Below are positions 52,120 through 62,595 of a stretch of 64,000 bases of DNA, one piece after another. This stretch comes from Rotaria socialis (Eukaryota; Rotifera; Eurotatoria; Philodinida; Philodinidae). Below the pieces are notes generated by a model. The model was not told the origin of the DNA, searched no databases, and was given only the letters and a program-made list of their open reading frames with translations. Position numbers and translations under genes: made by a program. Every line of letters starts with the position of its first letter. Within the stretch, counting starts at the first letter, position 1. Location of the stretch: positions 372,001-436,000 of the forward strand of contig CAJNYU010001305.1 of NCBI GenBank assembly GCA_905331475.1, given 5' to 3'.

Positions 52120-52291
52120 AGAACTATTAGACAAAAAATATATAGAAAATATAATTTTGTATTAAGACTAGCATTTTATTATATTTTATTTTTGTTGCTA
52201 TTCTATTTTTTTGCATACATAATATGAAAAATCAACATGATCAATACAAATTTAAGATAGAAAAAAATTTTTTTTTAGAACAAAAATAAAA

Positions 52292-53156
52292 ATGCATGCA
52301 ATTCTATTTGATCTCGATGGTACATTAGTTGATTCTGATTCAGTACATTTTGAAGCTTGGCAAAAAATTCTTGCAGAAATGAATCCTCATGAACATTTAA
52401 TTGATCGAGCATTTTTCGATAAACACATATCTGGTAGAATTTTAACATTTTATGTATTGATTTCTTATGTGAGACACATGCATATATATATATATACAAT
52501 CTAGGTCGATTAAATCCTGATATAACACGTGATTTGTTATCAAATCTATCTGATGACAAACAACAAAGTGCAGCAGTTAGAAAAGAATTATTATTTCGCG
52601 ATTTAGCAAAAGAAAAGCTGCAACCAACCAAAGGACTTGATAAAATAATTGAATATATAAAAGCAAATCGTTCAAAATTAAAAATTGGTATAACATAGAA
52701 GTATTCTTTTAAAAACTATAACTATATCTAATTTGAGGCTTAGCAACAAATGCACCACGTTTGAACGTTGAATTTGAATTAGGCTTATTAAAACTTGATG
52801 AAAAAACATTCTTTGATGTTGCACTACTGTCGGAAGAATTCGGTATTGGTAAGTTATCATTTTTCTTCGAATATTTCACTTTCTATTTCTATATTTTACA
52901 AAAAAATAAAGGTAAACCAAACCCGGATATTTATTTGGAATTAGCGAAACGCTTGAATGTTGATAAAAATTCATGTATTGTTTTTGAAGACTCCGTATCA
53001 GGTGTACGAGCAGCTGTTGCTGCTGGAATTAAATGTATTGGTATATTAACATCAGCAAAAAAGGAAACATTAGAACAATATGGCACATGGAGAACGGCTA
53101 CAAATTTTCACGAAATCGATCTTGATGAAATTTGGAATGCAATTCAATCGAAATAA
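52292..53156 (+). CDS. HAD-superfamily phosphatase, beta-phosphoglucomutase-like
   Basis: There are four exons: 52292..52433, 52505..52687, 52738..52848 and 52912..53156. They join in frame to 226 residues. Motif I is FDLDGTLVDSDSVHFEAW at residues 6-23 (nucleophile Asp7, acid/base Asp9), followed by an alpha-helical cap. Motif II is GLATNAPRLN, motif III the Lys of GKPNPDIY, and motif IV FEDSVSGVRAAVAAG. This is the subclass I HAD fold of beta-phosphoglucomutase and small sugar- or nucleotide-phosphate phosphatases. The substrate cannot be told from sequence alone. The start MHAILFDLDG is the only ATG near motif I. The gene begins 172 bp after the NT5DC-type gene and ends 59 bp from the convergent minus-strand gene. 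Confidence 0.9.
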
Positions 53157-53215
53157 TAATTTATTTTAGAAAAAAAAGCTTAGTAGAAGAAATCAAGCTG
53201 TAGTTGTTTGACTTT

Positions 53216-53824
53216 TCATTCAATTTTATATGTAATCAATATAGAATAATGCATATCGTCAAAGCATAAACCCATTAGTACAAAATTTTTCACATGATTA
53301 GGTATAGCAGATGGAATTTTCAGTCTATAACAATTATTGACAAGACTCTTTCCTACGACTAATATTGCTTCATCTATTTGCAATTGTACATCATGAACAC
53401 AAGGCACACGAACTATGATTTCTGATGGTAATGATTCTTTTGAGAAAATACCATTCATCGGTGTAATCAATTGACATCGTAGTGAATTAAAGACACTTGT
53501 TGTAATAGGATAGATAAATGAGTCTACTTTTTCTTCAATAGAAACATCAAATCTAGCAGCAATGGCCCATTCGTCGTCATCATCACTGTCTAAAAGCCAA
53601 ATAAAAAGACGATGATGACCCGTTACAAATGATGAATGATAGCATTCCCACAAACAGGTATCATGATTGTAATGAGTAAAACATGAACCAGGATTTTGAT
53701 TTAAATCAAGATGATCAGCAGTCATTCGAAGGCGAACATCTTCTGGTGCACGAAAAACTAATTTGTTTGGAGAATTCGATATAATATCTATTGAATATGT
53801 ATGAAATGGTCGCCAGAAACGCAT
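53216..53824 (-). CDS. Possible kyphoscoliosis-peptidase-like beta domain protein
   Basis: A single frame of 202 codons starts at ATG (53822-53824) and ends in TGA at 53216-53218. It reads FWRPFHTYSIDIISNSPNKL, then APEDVRLRM, then TGHHRLFIWLLDSDDDDEWA, then ARFDVSIEEKVDSF. The pattern of a Phe/His/Tyr start, an aliphatic-PEDV strand, a Gly-x-His-x-Leu turn and a closing beta strand recalls the beta-sandwich repeats after the transglutaminase-like core of kyphoscoliosis peptidase proteins, which are numerous in rotifers. No catalytic Cys/His/Asp core is present, so this would be a partial gene or a stand-alone domain. The assignment is tentative. The frame itself looks coding. Confidence 0.5.
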   Translation of the reverse strand: MRFWRPFHTYSIDIISNSPNKLVFRAPEDVRLRMTADHLDLNQNPGSCFTHYNHDTCLWECYHSSFVTGHHRLFIWLLDSDDDDEWAIAARFDVSIEEKVDSFIYPITTSVFNSLRCQLITPMNGIFSKESLPSEIIVRVPCVHDVQLQIDEAILVVGKSLVNNCYRLKIPSAIPNHVKNFVLMGLCFDDMHYSILITYKIE

Positions 53825-55519
53825 CACTTTTTTGTTATTAAACCTATGTAACTCAATGTAGTAACTCGAGTGAGTTTTGTCAATTTTTAAAGTATGAGAG
53901 TGTGTCTATTATTCGATAGCATGAAAAGAAAAAAAGGAAAGAAGCGATGACAACATTAACAGTTTTGCAATATTATCCATTTACTTAAGAAGTCTCTTTT
54001 TTCCTTGTTGTTTTTGAGTATGTGATGAATAGGAATCAAAACTTTCATAATATTGTTTGAAAACTTTTTTTCATTGTATTACTGGAAATGATACTTATAA
54101 AAGTGGTTTTTTCACAAAAACTAGGCTCTTGTTCTTTTCTTATTTTATTTTTGTGACATATTGTCTTCAATACATGTTACAATCTATGTGAGATTTGTGT
54201 TCATTTCAGTATGAAAATATATCATAGTATAATGTTATCATATCTAACTGGATCTTATTTCAACGTAAAATGAGGCAAGAAAAAACAAAAAAGAACTCCC
54301 TTAGAAAGGCAATAATATATGATTGAGTGAAAGTAAACATTAAGTATGTTTTCCTAACGATTGACCTTGCACTTGCTAAATAGATCATAAGTGTTAGTAT
54401 CTATTCTCAGTTTTATATCAATATATACATATATTTTTTTTTATTATATTGAAAAAACGTAAATGAAATATATTTATATTATAACAAAGAGAGAGAGAGA
54501 GAGACAGAGCGACAGTACACATTGTAGAATATAAGTGATCGTAGGATTCAATCGTCTTCCCCTAGGGCTTTTCAATAAAGCAAGGAAACAAGAAAAAAAA
54601 GTCAATTATCGATCTTTCTTCTTGTTTCTTTGCTAGAATTTTCTTTTCTTTCCGTATTGTTCTTTTTGTTTCTCTTCCTCTATTTAATTATAATCGCGCA
54701 TAATTTTTCTTTATTATTATGTTTCTTCTTGGATCATCAAATACGGTACGATCAAATTCAAAGACACCTACTTTCTTGTTTCTTTATACTCGTAGTTATA
54801 ATAAGAATGTCTAATAGAAATCTGAATAAGTTGATATTAAACTTTTTTTTGTCACATGAAATGTGTTGCTTTAACGCCAAGGACAACAAGAAAAAGCTTA
54901 AAATACAAGCAAGAAAGAGAAGGTTCAACTCCTAAATTCTTTCGATCATACTTCCTTGTTGTTGTTTTCGATTGACTGTTCAGACGTTCGATTGTTAACA
55001 AGCTAATTAGAACTTTGAGCGATGCACTATGCTTTTTCTTCCGCTTGACAGTCTACGTGGCTTATTTCGAAAATTCCATTAGACACATCCTTATGATTTG
55101 TTTGCTTTAAGAATAAATTGGCAAGGCCTGGGTAAAATGTAAAAAACATGGATCAACTGAAATTAGATCTTAATGATAGCAACCTTGAAACAAAAAAAGA
55201 GAGAATAAATAATGAACAACGAAGATGCAGAGACGACAAAGAAGAAAAAAACCAATGATGCAATCACTCGTGTCGCCCAGTGATCATAGACCATACTCTA
55301 GAGATGCATACGAGGCCAATAGTAGCAACCAAGCGAGAAACTGAAGAACTCCCCCAAAAGGACATTCTATATTGATTGAATATAAGAAGCAATAGTACAA
55401 GAAATTATGGGCATAATCTTGATTAAGTCAAGCATAATTTACAAATCCATATTATCCATAGTGCATGTCATTTCAATACTGAATAGATAGGCAAACAAGC
55501 CGACTGAGAAGCATTCTAT
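53825..55519. other. Intergenic, no gene seen
   Basis: AT-rich sequence with a GA microsatellite near 54.49-54.50 kb. No exon chain was recognised on either strand. Confidence 0.55.
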
Positions 55520-55786
55520 TCACTTTTCATTATTATTTTTTTCTTTCTTAAAGCAATGTTCTTGATGATATCTTATATTCATACGATAGTGATCTTTTCC
55601 TTGAGGGCTGAACACCGACAACGATGATTGACAAGCACGTCTTTTACTACGTATTCTCGGAGATTTAGCATATGAAAAGACTGAGCGCATGTTAGCCAAG
55701 GACATTTCGTAATTAGAATAATTGTCTATAGCCGAGAAAAAGGAAAATTCCATTGTGATTTTCTGCTCTATTAAGCAATTGATCAT
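55520..55786 (-). CDS. Small hypothetical protein, 88 residues
   Basis: This frame opens at ATG 55786-55784 and ends at TAA 55520-55522. The middle looks like real protein: YEMSLANMRSVFSYAKSPRI, RSKRRACQSSLSVFSP, HYRMNIRYHQEHC. The short motif MNIRY, with a Ser-rich stretch before it, also occurs at the C-terminus of the CDC25 in this window, but the likeness is too short to mean homology. No domain is recognised. It may be one exon of a longer gene, or chance. Confidence 0.33.
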   Translation of the reverse strand: MINCLIEQKITMEFSFFSAIDNYSNYEMSLANMRSVFSYAKSPRIRSKRRACQSSLSVFSPQGKDHYRMNIRYHQEHCFKKEKNNNEK

Positions 55787-56323
55787 GGGATGTATATGTC
55801 AATCAATCTATCTATCTATCTAACTAACTAAATCCCTTATATTTCAATTTATATTTGTTTACGTGTTCATATACGTGTCATCCTTTTTTCGTCGTCATTT
55901 CTATTATCCATTCTTTTGTCTTCGTTTCATTTTGTTTTCTTGTTTGATGACACGAAGACAGCCAGAAGGAAAAACTGGGGCAGAGAAAGAGAAAGAGAGA
56001 GAGAGAGAAAGCGACAAGAGAGATCGCAAGAAAAGAGAAGAAGGGAGAATAGTAAAAAAAAGTACTGTTCAGTTCCATCGTCTCTCTCTCACTCGCTCGT
56101 TCGTTCAGTCGCTCATTCGTATGGCTACTATAATTGGCATGAAAATGCTCCCTCGGTAGCTGATGAATTACATACGTATATACACATATATTCTACATAC
56201 ACATAATTATTAAACGACTATCAACAAATATACTTTCATAATTAAACAAATCAAATACTAACATCAATAATCAATTATATAGCTGCATTAGTAAAATATA
56301 CAATTGTTCAGCATGAACTACCG

Positions 56324-58270
56324 ATGGTTACTATTATTGCCTTGATCTTTTTCATCTTGACGATACGTAAGTAATCTGTAATACAATATCATTTGATAAT
56401 TATTTTTCTGAAGAAAAAAAAATGTTAATGTATTTATTATTGAAATGTACATACAGATGACGTCACATTATGATAGTATCCTGTATTGAGCACCATATGC
56501 AAATAAGGGCAATTGTTGACTGACTGACTGGTTAAAGAACAGCGTGTCATGTATACACAATGAATGTCTTGTTGTTATAGTTATTATTTTTCAATGTTGT
56601 CCGGTTCTAAACATTTCTTGAGTACAGTTCCACTGTAGATAAAAGCCGATAAAATAGATAAGCACTGTCGATGTCAAACAACACAATCAGTCAAACTTGT
56701 CTTTCTGTCTTCCGTTTTATTTTAACATATTCATCATTAAGAGCACCATCACGCTCTATCTCTGGATTGCCGGTCGAATTTCAGCGACATATTGTTCAAG
56801 TGATTCGTCAACATCTATATAGAAGAATAACAGTTCGAGAGGCAGTTTCAAGTGGCGTGGAACAACTGTACATAGCTTGAAGCATCTTGCGTGTTCAATT
56901 TCAAAGGAACTATAAAGAATATGTATATAATCATAGTCTGTGATCTTTCAAGAGAAAAAAAATCAGAGTAGGATAATCTTTTCTGTCTTGGAACTGTTTT
57001 GACTATATTGTTCATAGAAAAATAACTGTAAAAATAATTTCAATATGAATATTTACATATTAATAAGCAAAAATTTCTTTTTTTTTAAAATTCTTTCTTA
57101 TATTTCATATATATATATATATATAGGTACTCATGGTTCTGTAGCCGTCGAGCAACACTTACCTATATCATCTGAACAAGACTATATTGTAACTAGTGTA
57201 CCAATGCAATCAGTTACATTACCGTGTAAAGCTCTTTCATCTAATGTAGAATTTGAAAGAGTAAGAAAATTGTTTTGTTTTCTTCTAATATCTTATTATT
57301 ATTATTTGAATAGGTTATGTGGTATAGATTAAAAAATCCGGGTCAATCAATACTCAATGTTGGCCAACATTTAATAACAAAAGATTCTCGTTTTAGTGTA
57401 GCATACTATAGTGTTGATCATGGACTCTCACCTGCTAAATGGGATTTACATATTACTAATGTACGATTGTCAGATGCAGCTCATTATCAATGTCATGTTG
57501 CAGCAAAAGACAATCGTAAATCGGTTCGATCAAATGTGAAACTCATTGTAGAAGGTAAGAAACTAAACACTCAAACACATACATTCAATGTTTATGTGAG
57601 AGAAGCAAAACACACATACACATACAACGAACAGATAGTAGATTTGATATATAGAAAAGATAATCATGGTCGAGTAATAATTGGAGAATAAACAGCTACA
57701 TGAGAAGGAGATAATCTGTATGATTGAATAGAAGTAAGTAGACATTATACGTCAATAGAAAACAAACGAGTATATCTTTATTATAGATATTACTGTTGAT
57801 ATTGAACCAATTGTTGCTCTTGTTTTTAATGGTGATAAAACAAAATTTGCATGCAATTTTACTGGCAAACATCGAGTACCAAGTGAAAAAGTAACTTGGC
57901 TGAAAGGTATAGTTTAAAAGAAGAAAACAAAGGAAAATATTTTCATTTTTCATTGAATTGATTTTTATTTATTTTAATAGATAATAAAGCATTGGTACCT
58001 GATGCAACTCATGTAATAACATCCATTGAATTATCTAATGTAACAGTAACTACTCTGGAAATAATTGCTTCTCATTACAATGATAGCGGTTCATATCGTT
58101 GTTCAGATGGTCATGATGCACAAAGTAAAGAAGCTAAATTATATTTACGAGACACTAATCAACAATTCTTTCTTCGCTCATTATCATCATCACATTCTAA
58201 ATCATTATTATTATCACTTCGAACAGTGTTTTATTTATTGATTTTTCAGTTTTTTCTTTTTATTCTATAA
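56324..58270 (+). CDS. Two-Ig-domain surface protein, lachesin/IgLON-like, probably GPI-anchored
   Basis: There are five exons: 56324..56366, 57127..57260, 57314..57554, 57787..57906 and 57981..58270. They join in frame to 275 residues. Exon 1 encodes only a signal peptide (MVTIIALIFFILTIR), and intron 1 is 760 bp. Ig domain 1 (about residues 35-140) has VTLPCKAL, VMWYRLKNPG and the closing LSDAAHYQCHV. Ig domain 2 (about 140-240) has FACNFTG, VTWLKDNKAL and YNDSGSYRCSD. The extreme C-terminus is hydrophobic (VFYLLIFQFFLFIL) with nothing after it, which suggests a GPI-anchor signal. A short membrane anchor is also possible. Such proteins mediate cell adhesion, often in the nervous system. Many Ig families share this layout, so no ortholog is named. 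Confidence 0.83.
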
Positions 58271-58482
58271 ATTACGATAGTTTTAAAATAAGAAAAAGCA
58301 AAAATCAAAGCAAGGAAACGTAACAAAAGTTATTTAACACATACTGATGTAATTATATCTGCACTGACGGGAAATAACATATCTATAAAAGAAAAAGGGA
58401 ATTGATATCTGATCTTTGTTTCGTTTACTTCTTCTATTGACAACACTCGCATAGACAACTCACATAAAGTAAATAAGACAAC

Positions 58483-58913
58483 ATGCTCAATTCATATGCG
58501 TCGCCCGAACCTGCACTTCAAGTCACAGTTATTTCATCTAAAATACGTGGCACGGGTTCAAGACGATGAGTTGATTATGCAGTTAAGATGAAAACCATTC
58601 TACCAGTGTTTAGTAAACGAGAATCAAGTGTTCATCGACGACATTCTGACTTTGAATGGCTACATAAAGAATTAGAACCGACTGATACAAAAATTGCTGT
58701 ACTATCATTGCCTGGGAAAGACAATTACCATTTCGAAAAGATGCTGGTCTTTTTCAAGATGATTTTATTGAAGAACGACGACGAGGATTAGAAACATTTA
58801 TTAATAAAATTGCTGCTCATCCTTTAGCTCAGAACGAACGAGCTTTTCATGTATTTTTATTAGAACCTGAAATCGATTTGAGCAAATACGTACGAGACAA
58901 AATAAAGCATTAA
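58483..58913 (+). pseudogene. SNX3: Decayed intronless copy of sorting nexin 3 (SNX3)
   Basis: The sequence carries most of an SNX3/SNX12 PX domain: SYASPEPALQV, IRGTGSRR, VDYAVKMKTILPVFSKRESS, RRHSDFEWLHKEL, LSLPGK, FRKDAGLFQDDFIEER, LETFINKIAAHPLAQNER and a closing KYVRDKIKH before TAA. SNX3 binds PI3P and works in retromer recycling. The copy has an in-frame TGA after GSRR (58567-58569) and a small deletion after LPGK that shifts the frame, so it cannot make a full protein. The start of the normal N-terminus is also missing. No introns interrupt it, and an A-rich run follows about 40 bp after the stop, so it is probably a retrocopy. Confidence 0.85.
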
Positions 58914-60777
58914 CACAAAAGCAAATCAATATAATTTTTATTGCATGTTTTAGAAAAAAAAAGAAACAGAAGAATACAGTCTTTATTTTCCTTGTATTCC
59001 ATATTTTGTTGTTAATAAAAGTTTGCAAAAACAAAAATATTGAACGCTTAAACGTCTTCTTATAATGGATCACCGAAAAGAAAATACATTTATTTAATTG
59101 CTCGTGACATATCCGTAATGCATAATCATATGACACCAGTACCATCAGCTTTTTATTTGACACTTAGGCAGCTAATGACGATGATAATGATCAATGTAAA
59201 TGCTTGAAACACTTAAACTAAATAGAACGAAATCGCCTATTGAACATTTAATGCCCATATAGAATGAATACTTTCGGGAATATTATTATAATTATAATAA
59301 TGATTATTATTGTGTGCAAGTCAATCTAATACAGCACAAAAAAGAATTAAGAATTGATTAAATTTAAAATAAATTTTTTCTTTGTAAATGTGTGATTATT
59401 TGGCAATTTTTCGACTGAAAATTTTAAACATTTAAATATGCCATAGAGTGACGAAGAAAAGAGAACAATAACAATAAATATGACATGTAAACTCTACCAT
59501 TTCATCATAGTGAATAGGTAGTGGAAGTGAAAAAGTAGAGCTACAAAAATAATTTTCTTCTTCAGTTATCTTCACATTTCGTTCTACTGTCTATTTGTTA
59601 TCAATCTTTGATATATTTTTGTGTGTCATATTTATTATGACTTTTTCTTTTTTACATGATTCTATAACAAAATGTATTGAAATATCACCAATTTTCAGTT
59701 GAAAAATATACAATAAATTTTGTAAAGTAGCTATTGATTAGCATCGAAACGTCAAAGAATCATACAAATATACGAAAAAGAAAAGGATCCATCATGAAAT
59801 GCATTACTAAATATGACCTTTGTTACATCTCGTCAATAACCAATAATACTAGCATGAATATCATAAATAATCAGAAACGACAAAAATCTACACCTAAACG
59901 ATATAAAATAATTGTAAACATATTAGTTTTAATAACAATTATTATCTTCATCAATTTTATTTCTATGGGGACAGGAATTCTGTATGTTGTTTCAAACTTC
60001 ATTCTCGTTGATATTTTTACTTATAGGTCACTTTTAACAATTATCATACGTTTACAAAAGTAAAAAAGATATTACTTTGGTTTCTTTTAAAAAGTGAAAA
60101 AACAAATAGCGCTATTTGTTCACAGTTAAATTTCACGCCTAAATATGTTGAAACTAGGACAAAGAAAGATAAAAAATATCCGATGTTACGATTCGAATGT
60201 ATATCTCTTTATTTTTATTCACTATAAGTAGAAGATAAATCGTATTTATTTTTTTTATTATTTTTTACAGTATTATTTATTGATAGGCACTCAAATATAC
60301 TTGAAAATAGCCAATTAAAACTTTTCTTTATATAATCCTCATAATCCATCGAAATCACTAAAACGTTGAATGCTTTCTTTATGCGTTTGCCATCGATCAA
60401 TTTAGAAAACTTTCTTCTCATCTCATACAATGAAAACGAAAAAGAAAGAATATAAAGAAGTACTTTATAGTTTTTGTTTACTTAAATCACCGATTCAACA
60501 TATAGAGAGGGAGTAACGAGATGTAAAAACACTTTCTTGTCTCTATGTATTCACAGATTTCTTTTACGGTGTGCATTTTTTCCATTAAGATCATAATGTA
60601 TGCGATTTAAGTTAAATTTATTCGATCGATCTGAATTGAAGGAACAAGTGGAATTTCAAGAAGAATATTTACCTATTACACGTAAAATTTATAGAACAAG
60701 GTTTTGAAATCTACGAAAGCCCACCTATTTTTCTTTTTATTTATTTTAGAATATTAATTATTTTTGATTAATTCGTC
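58914..60777. other. Intergenic, mostly featureless
   Basis: AT-rich sequence. A frame at 59794-60063 has a basic stretch (KRQKSTPKRYK) followed by a hydrophobic segment (IIVNILVLITIIIF), which resembles the start of a type II membrane protein. I found no clear continuation, so I leave it as a weak possibility. No repeat or RNA gene was seen. Confidence 0.45.
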
Positions 60778-61347
60778 ATGCCCGAATATTCAACTTGTAG
60801 TCGTTTTTCACTCGTTCAATTAAGAATTGAAGAACGTAAACAACAAGCTCATTTAAAGAAAATAGACGACATGCAACATCACAATGGTTTAGATAATAGT
60901 GAACCACTTCGTTTCCCTCATATTCATGAAGCCTATATAAGACACATGAATACTAAACACCATGCAATTGATAAAGAAAATGAAACAAAATTAAAAAAAT
61001 TAGTTGAAATTATGATGACAAAAGCTAAACAACCACCATCATCCTCAACAGTATTATTTCCTTCTGTGAGTCCGAATCGTCGTCATCGAGCAATAAACAC
61101 ACCAGAAAATAACACGGAATATCTAGAACGAGTTGCTAAAGCTAAGGGTAAATATGATGTGCGTGCATGGAGAAAAGAATTCGAACGACATCAAGAATAT
61201 TTAAAAATACGTAAAGACAATAGCGTATTTACGCCACTTGGCATGGGTTTTAACCGACAGCGATCTTTTAAGATGAACTCGATGATCAACAGTAAACAAA
61301 CAACACCTACATCGTCAAAAATTAACATTAGAAAACAAAATGACTAA
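60778..61347 (+). CDS. Possible CFAP97/Hemingway-domain ciliary protein
   Basis: An intronless frame of 189 codons starts at ATG 60778. The body is helical and charged: HIHEAYIRHMNTKHHAIDKE, ENETKLKKLVEIMM, then a Pro/Ser linker, then EYLERVAKAKGKYDVRAWRK and EFERHQEYLKIRKDN. Two blocks, first Glu-Asn-x-x-Leu-x-x-Leu and then Lys-x-x-Tyr-x-x-x-x-Trp followed by His-x-x-Tyr-Leu, follow the order seen in the Hmw/CFAP97 domain of axoneme-linked proteins. The match is judged by eye and partial. The tail is basic and Ser/Thr-rich. The frame is convincing as a gene; the family is a suggestion. Confidence 0.6.
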   Translation: MPEYSTCSRFSLVQLRIEERKQQAHLKKIDDMQHHNGLDNSEPLRFPHIHEAYIRHMNTKHHAIDKENETKLKKLVEIMMTKAKQPPSSSTVLFPSVSPNRRHRAINTPENNTEYLERVAKAKGKYDVRAWRKEFERHQEYLKIRKDNSVFTPLGMGFNRQRSFKMNSMINSKQTTPTSSKINIRKQND

Positions 61348-61626
61348 AGCGTTCAAAATATATAGTTATGAAGCGTTTTTCTTGTTGTATTATATTAAAA
61401 CGAATGAAATGAACATTCCTCACAACAACAACAACAACAACAAAAACGTTTTTATTCAATACAATAAGGTTTTATTTCAAAATGAAAGTGTTATAATGTT
61501 CAGTTGTTTTATTTTTTGAATTATAATTGCCTTTTAAAATGTATATTGTTAAGAAATAAATACTTGATAATATATTTACAAAATAAGATAGCTTTGAATA
61601 CTGTCGAGAGAAGATTCGTAGAAAAA

Positions 61627-62595
61627 TTATGCATATTTCGGTGTTGAGCTTAATTTTAAAACGACTTTACCAAATTCAATTCCTTGTACATGTGCAAGTT
61701 GATGTTCAAGTTGAGATACTTGTCGTTCACCTTTCGTTCCAGCTAATGTGCCAGCTCCTGTTGAATAATATTTACAACAAACAATGATAAAACAAATAGC
61801 CAAATAAAAAACCAAACAAACCGTAAGGAGATCCACCATGAACGTCATCAAGATTCATTAATGATTTATTCCTATAGCCAAGTGGAACAAAAAGCATTCC
61901 AAGATGTGTGAAAAATGGTACACAAGAAAGAGCAGTAGTCTCTTGACCACCACCAAGTGTTGCTGTTGAGAAGAAAACTCCAGCCTATATAATATTGCAA
62001 GTGAAAACATTTTGATAAACAAAAACTGGAGAGGATTTACTGGTTTGCCAATCAATGCATCGGACATCCAATGATTAGAACAAGCATCAAATAGAGTTTT
62101 CATTTGTGCTGGTGCTGTACCAAAATGAGTTGGCATACCAAATAGAATACCATCGGCTTCAGGCAACTGCTCAGGTCTAATTATTGGTATGTTTTTTTGT
62201 TTGGGAGGTGCATTCATATTTTTAAGAGTTTCATTAGATAATGTTTCAGCAACTTGAAAAATATGACAATCACATCCGGCATGTTCAACACCAGTTCGAA
62301 TACTCGATGCTAGTCCTGCTACATGACCGTACATCGAATAGTAGATGACGAAAACAACAGGACGACGCTATTAATCGGTATAGAATCGTCTATTGTCATT
62401 CATACTTTTGAAACTTACAATCTGGTGATTATTCGAACGCACTATTGTAACATGATTATTCGGACGGGGTTCTACACGCTGTGACATGCGAACAAATCTT
62501 CTGCAAAAACAAATAAAGAATTATTGAATATTGATTGTAGTTTACCTTTGTGGCACACTATTGCGCTGTTCATTTTGCGAATTTGATGAAGACAT
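61627..62595 (-). CDS. NAD(P)H:quinone oxidoreductase, WrbA type (flavodoxin-like)
   Basis: There are five exons in coding order: 62546..62595, 62419..62500, 62041..62367, 61822..61984 and 61627..61757. They join in frame to 250 residues. After a polar N-extension of about 46 residues, the flavodoxin fold begins with PVVFVIYYSMYGHVAGLA, the FMN phosphate loop with Tyr-Gly-His. It continues with ADGILFGMPTHFGTAPAQMK, WMSDALIGKPAGVFFSTATL, GGGQETTALS and GGSPYGAGTLAGTKGER, all hallmarks of WrbA/Pst2/Ycp4. The enzyme reduces quinones by two electrons with NAD(P)H and FMN, protecting against oxidative stress. The family is common in bacteria, fungi and plants and patchy in animals. The gene has ordinary short introns and local base composition, so any transfer would be old. 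Confidence 0.9.

Noticed and set aside
55863-56206. Frames rich in Arg, Glu, Lys and Ser near 56 kb
   Set aside because: They arise from a GA-rich simple repeat at about 55.98-56.05 kb.
59734-60063. Membrane-protein-like frame
   Set aside because: The first 20 codons have no ATG; from 59794 it has a basic stretch and a hydrophobic segment, but no continuing exons or homology. Kept only as a remark.
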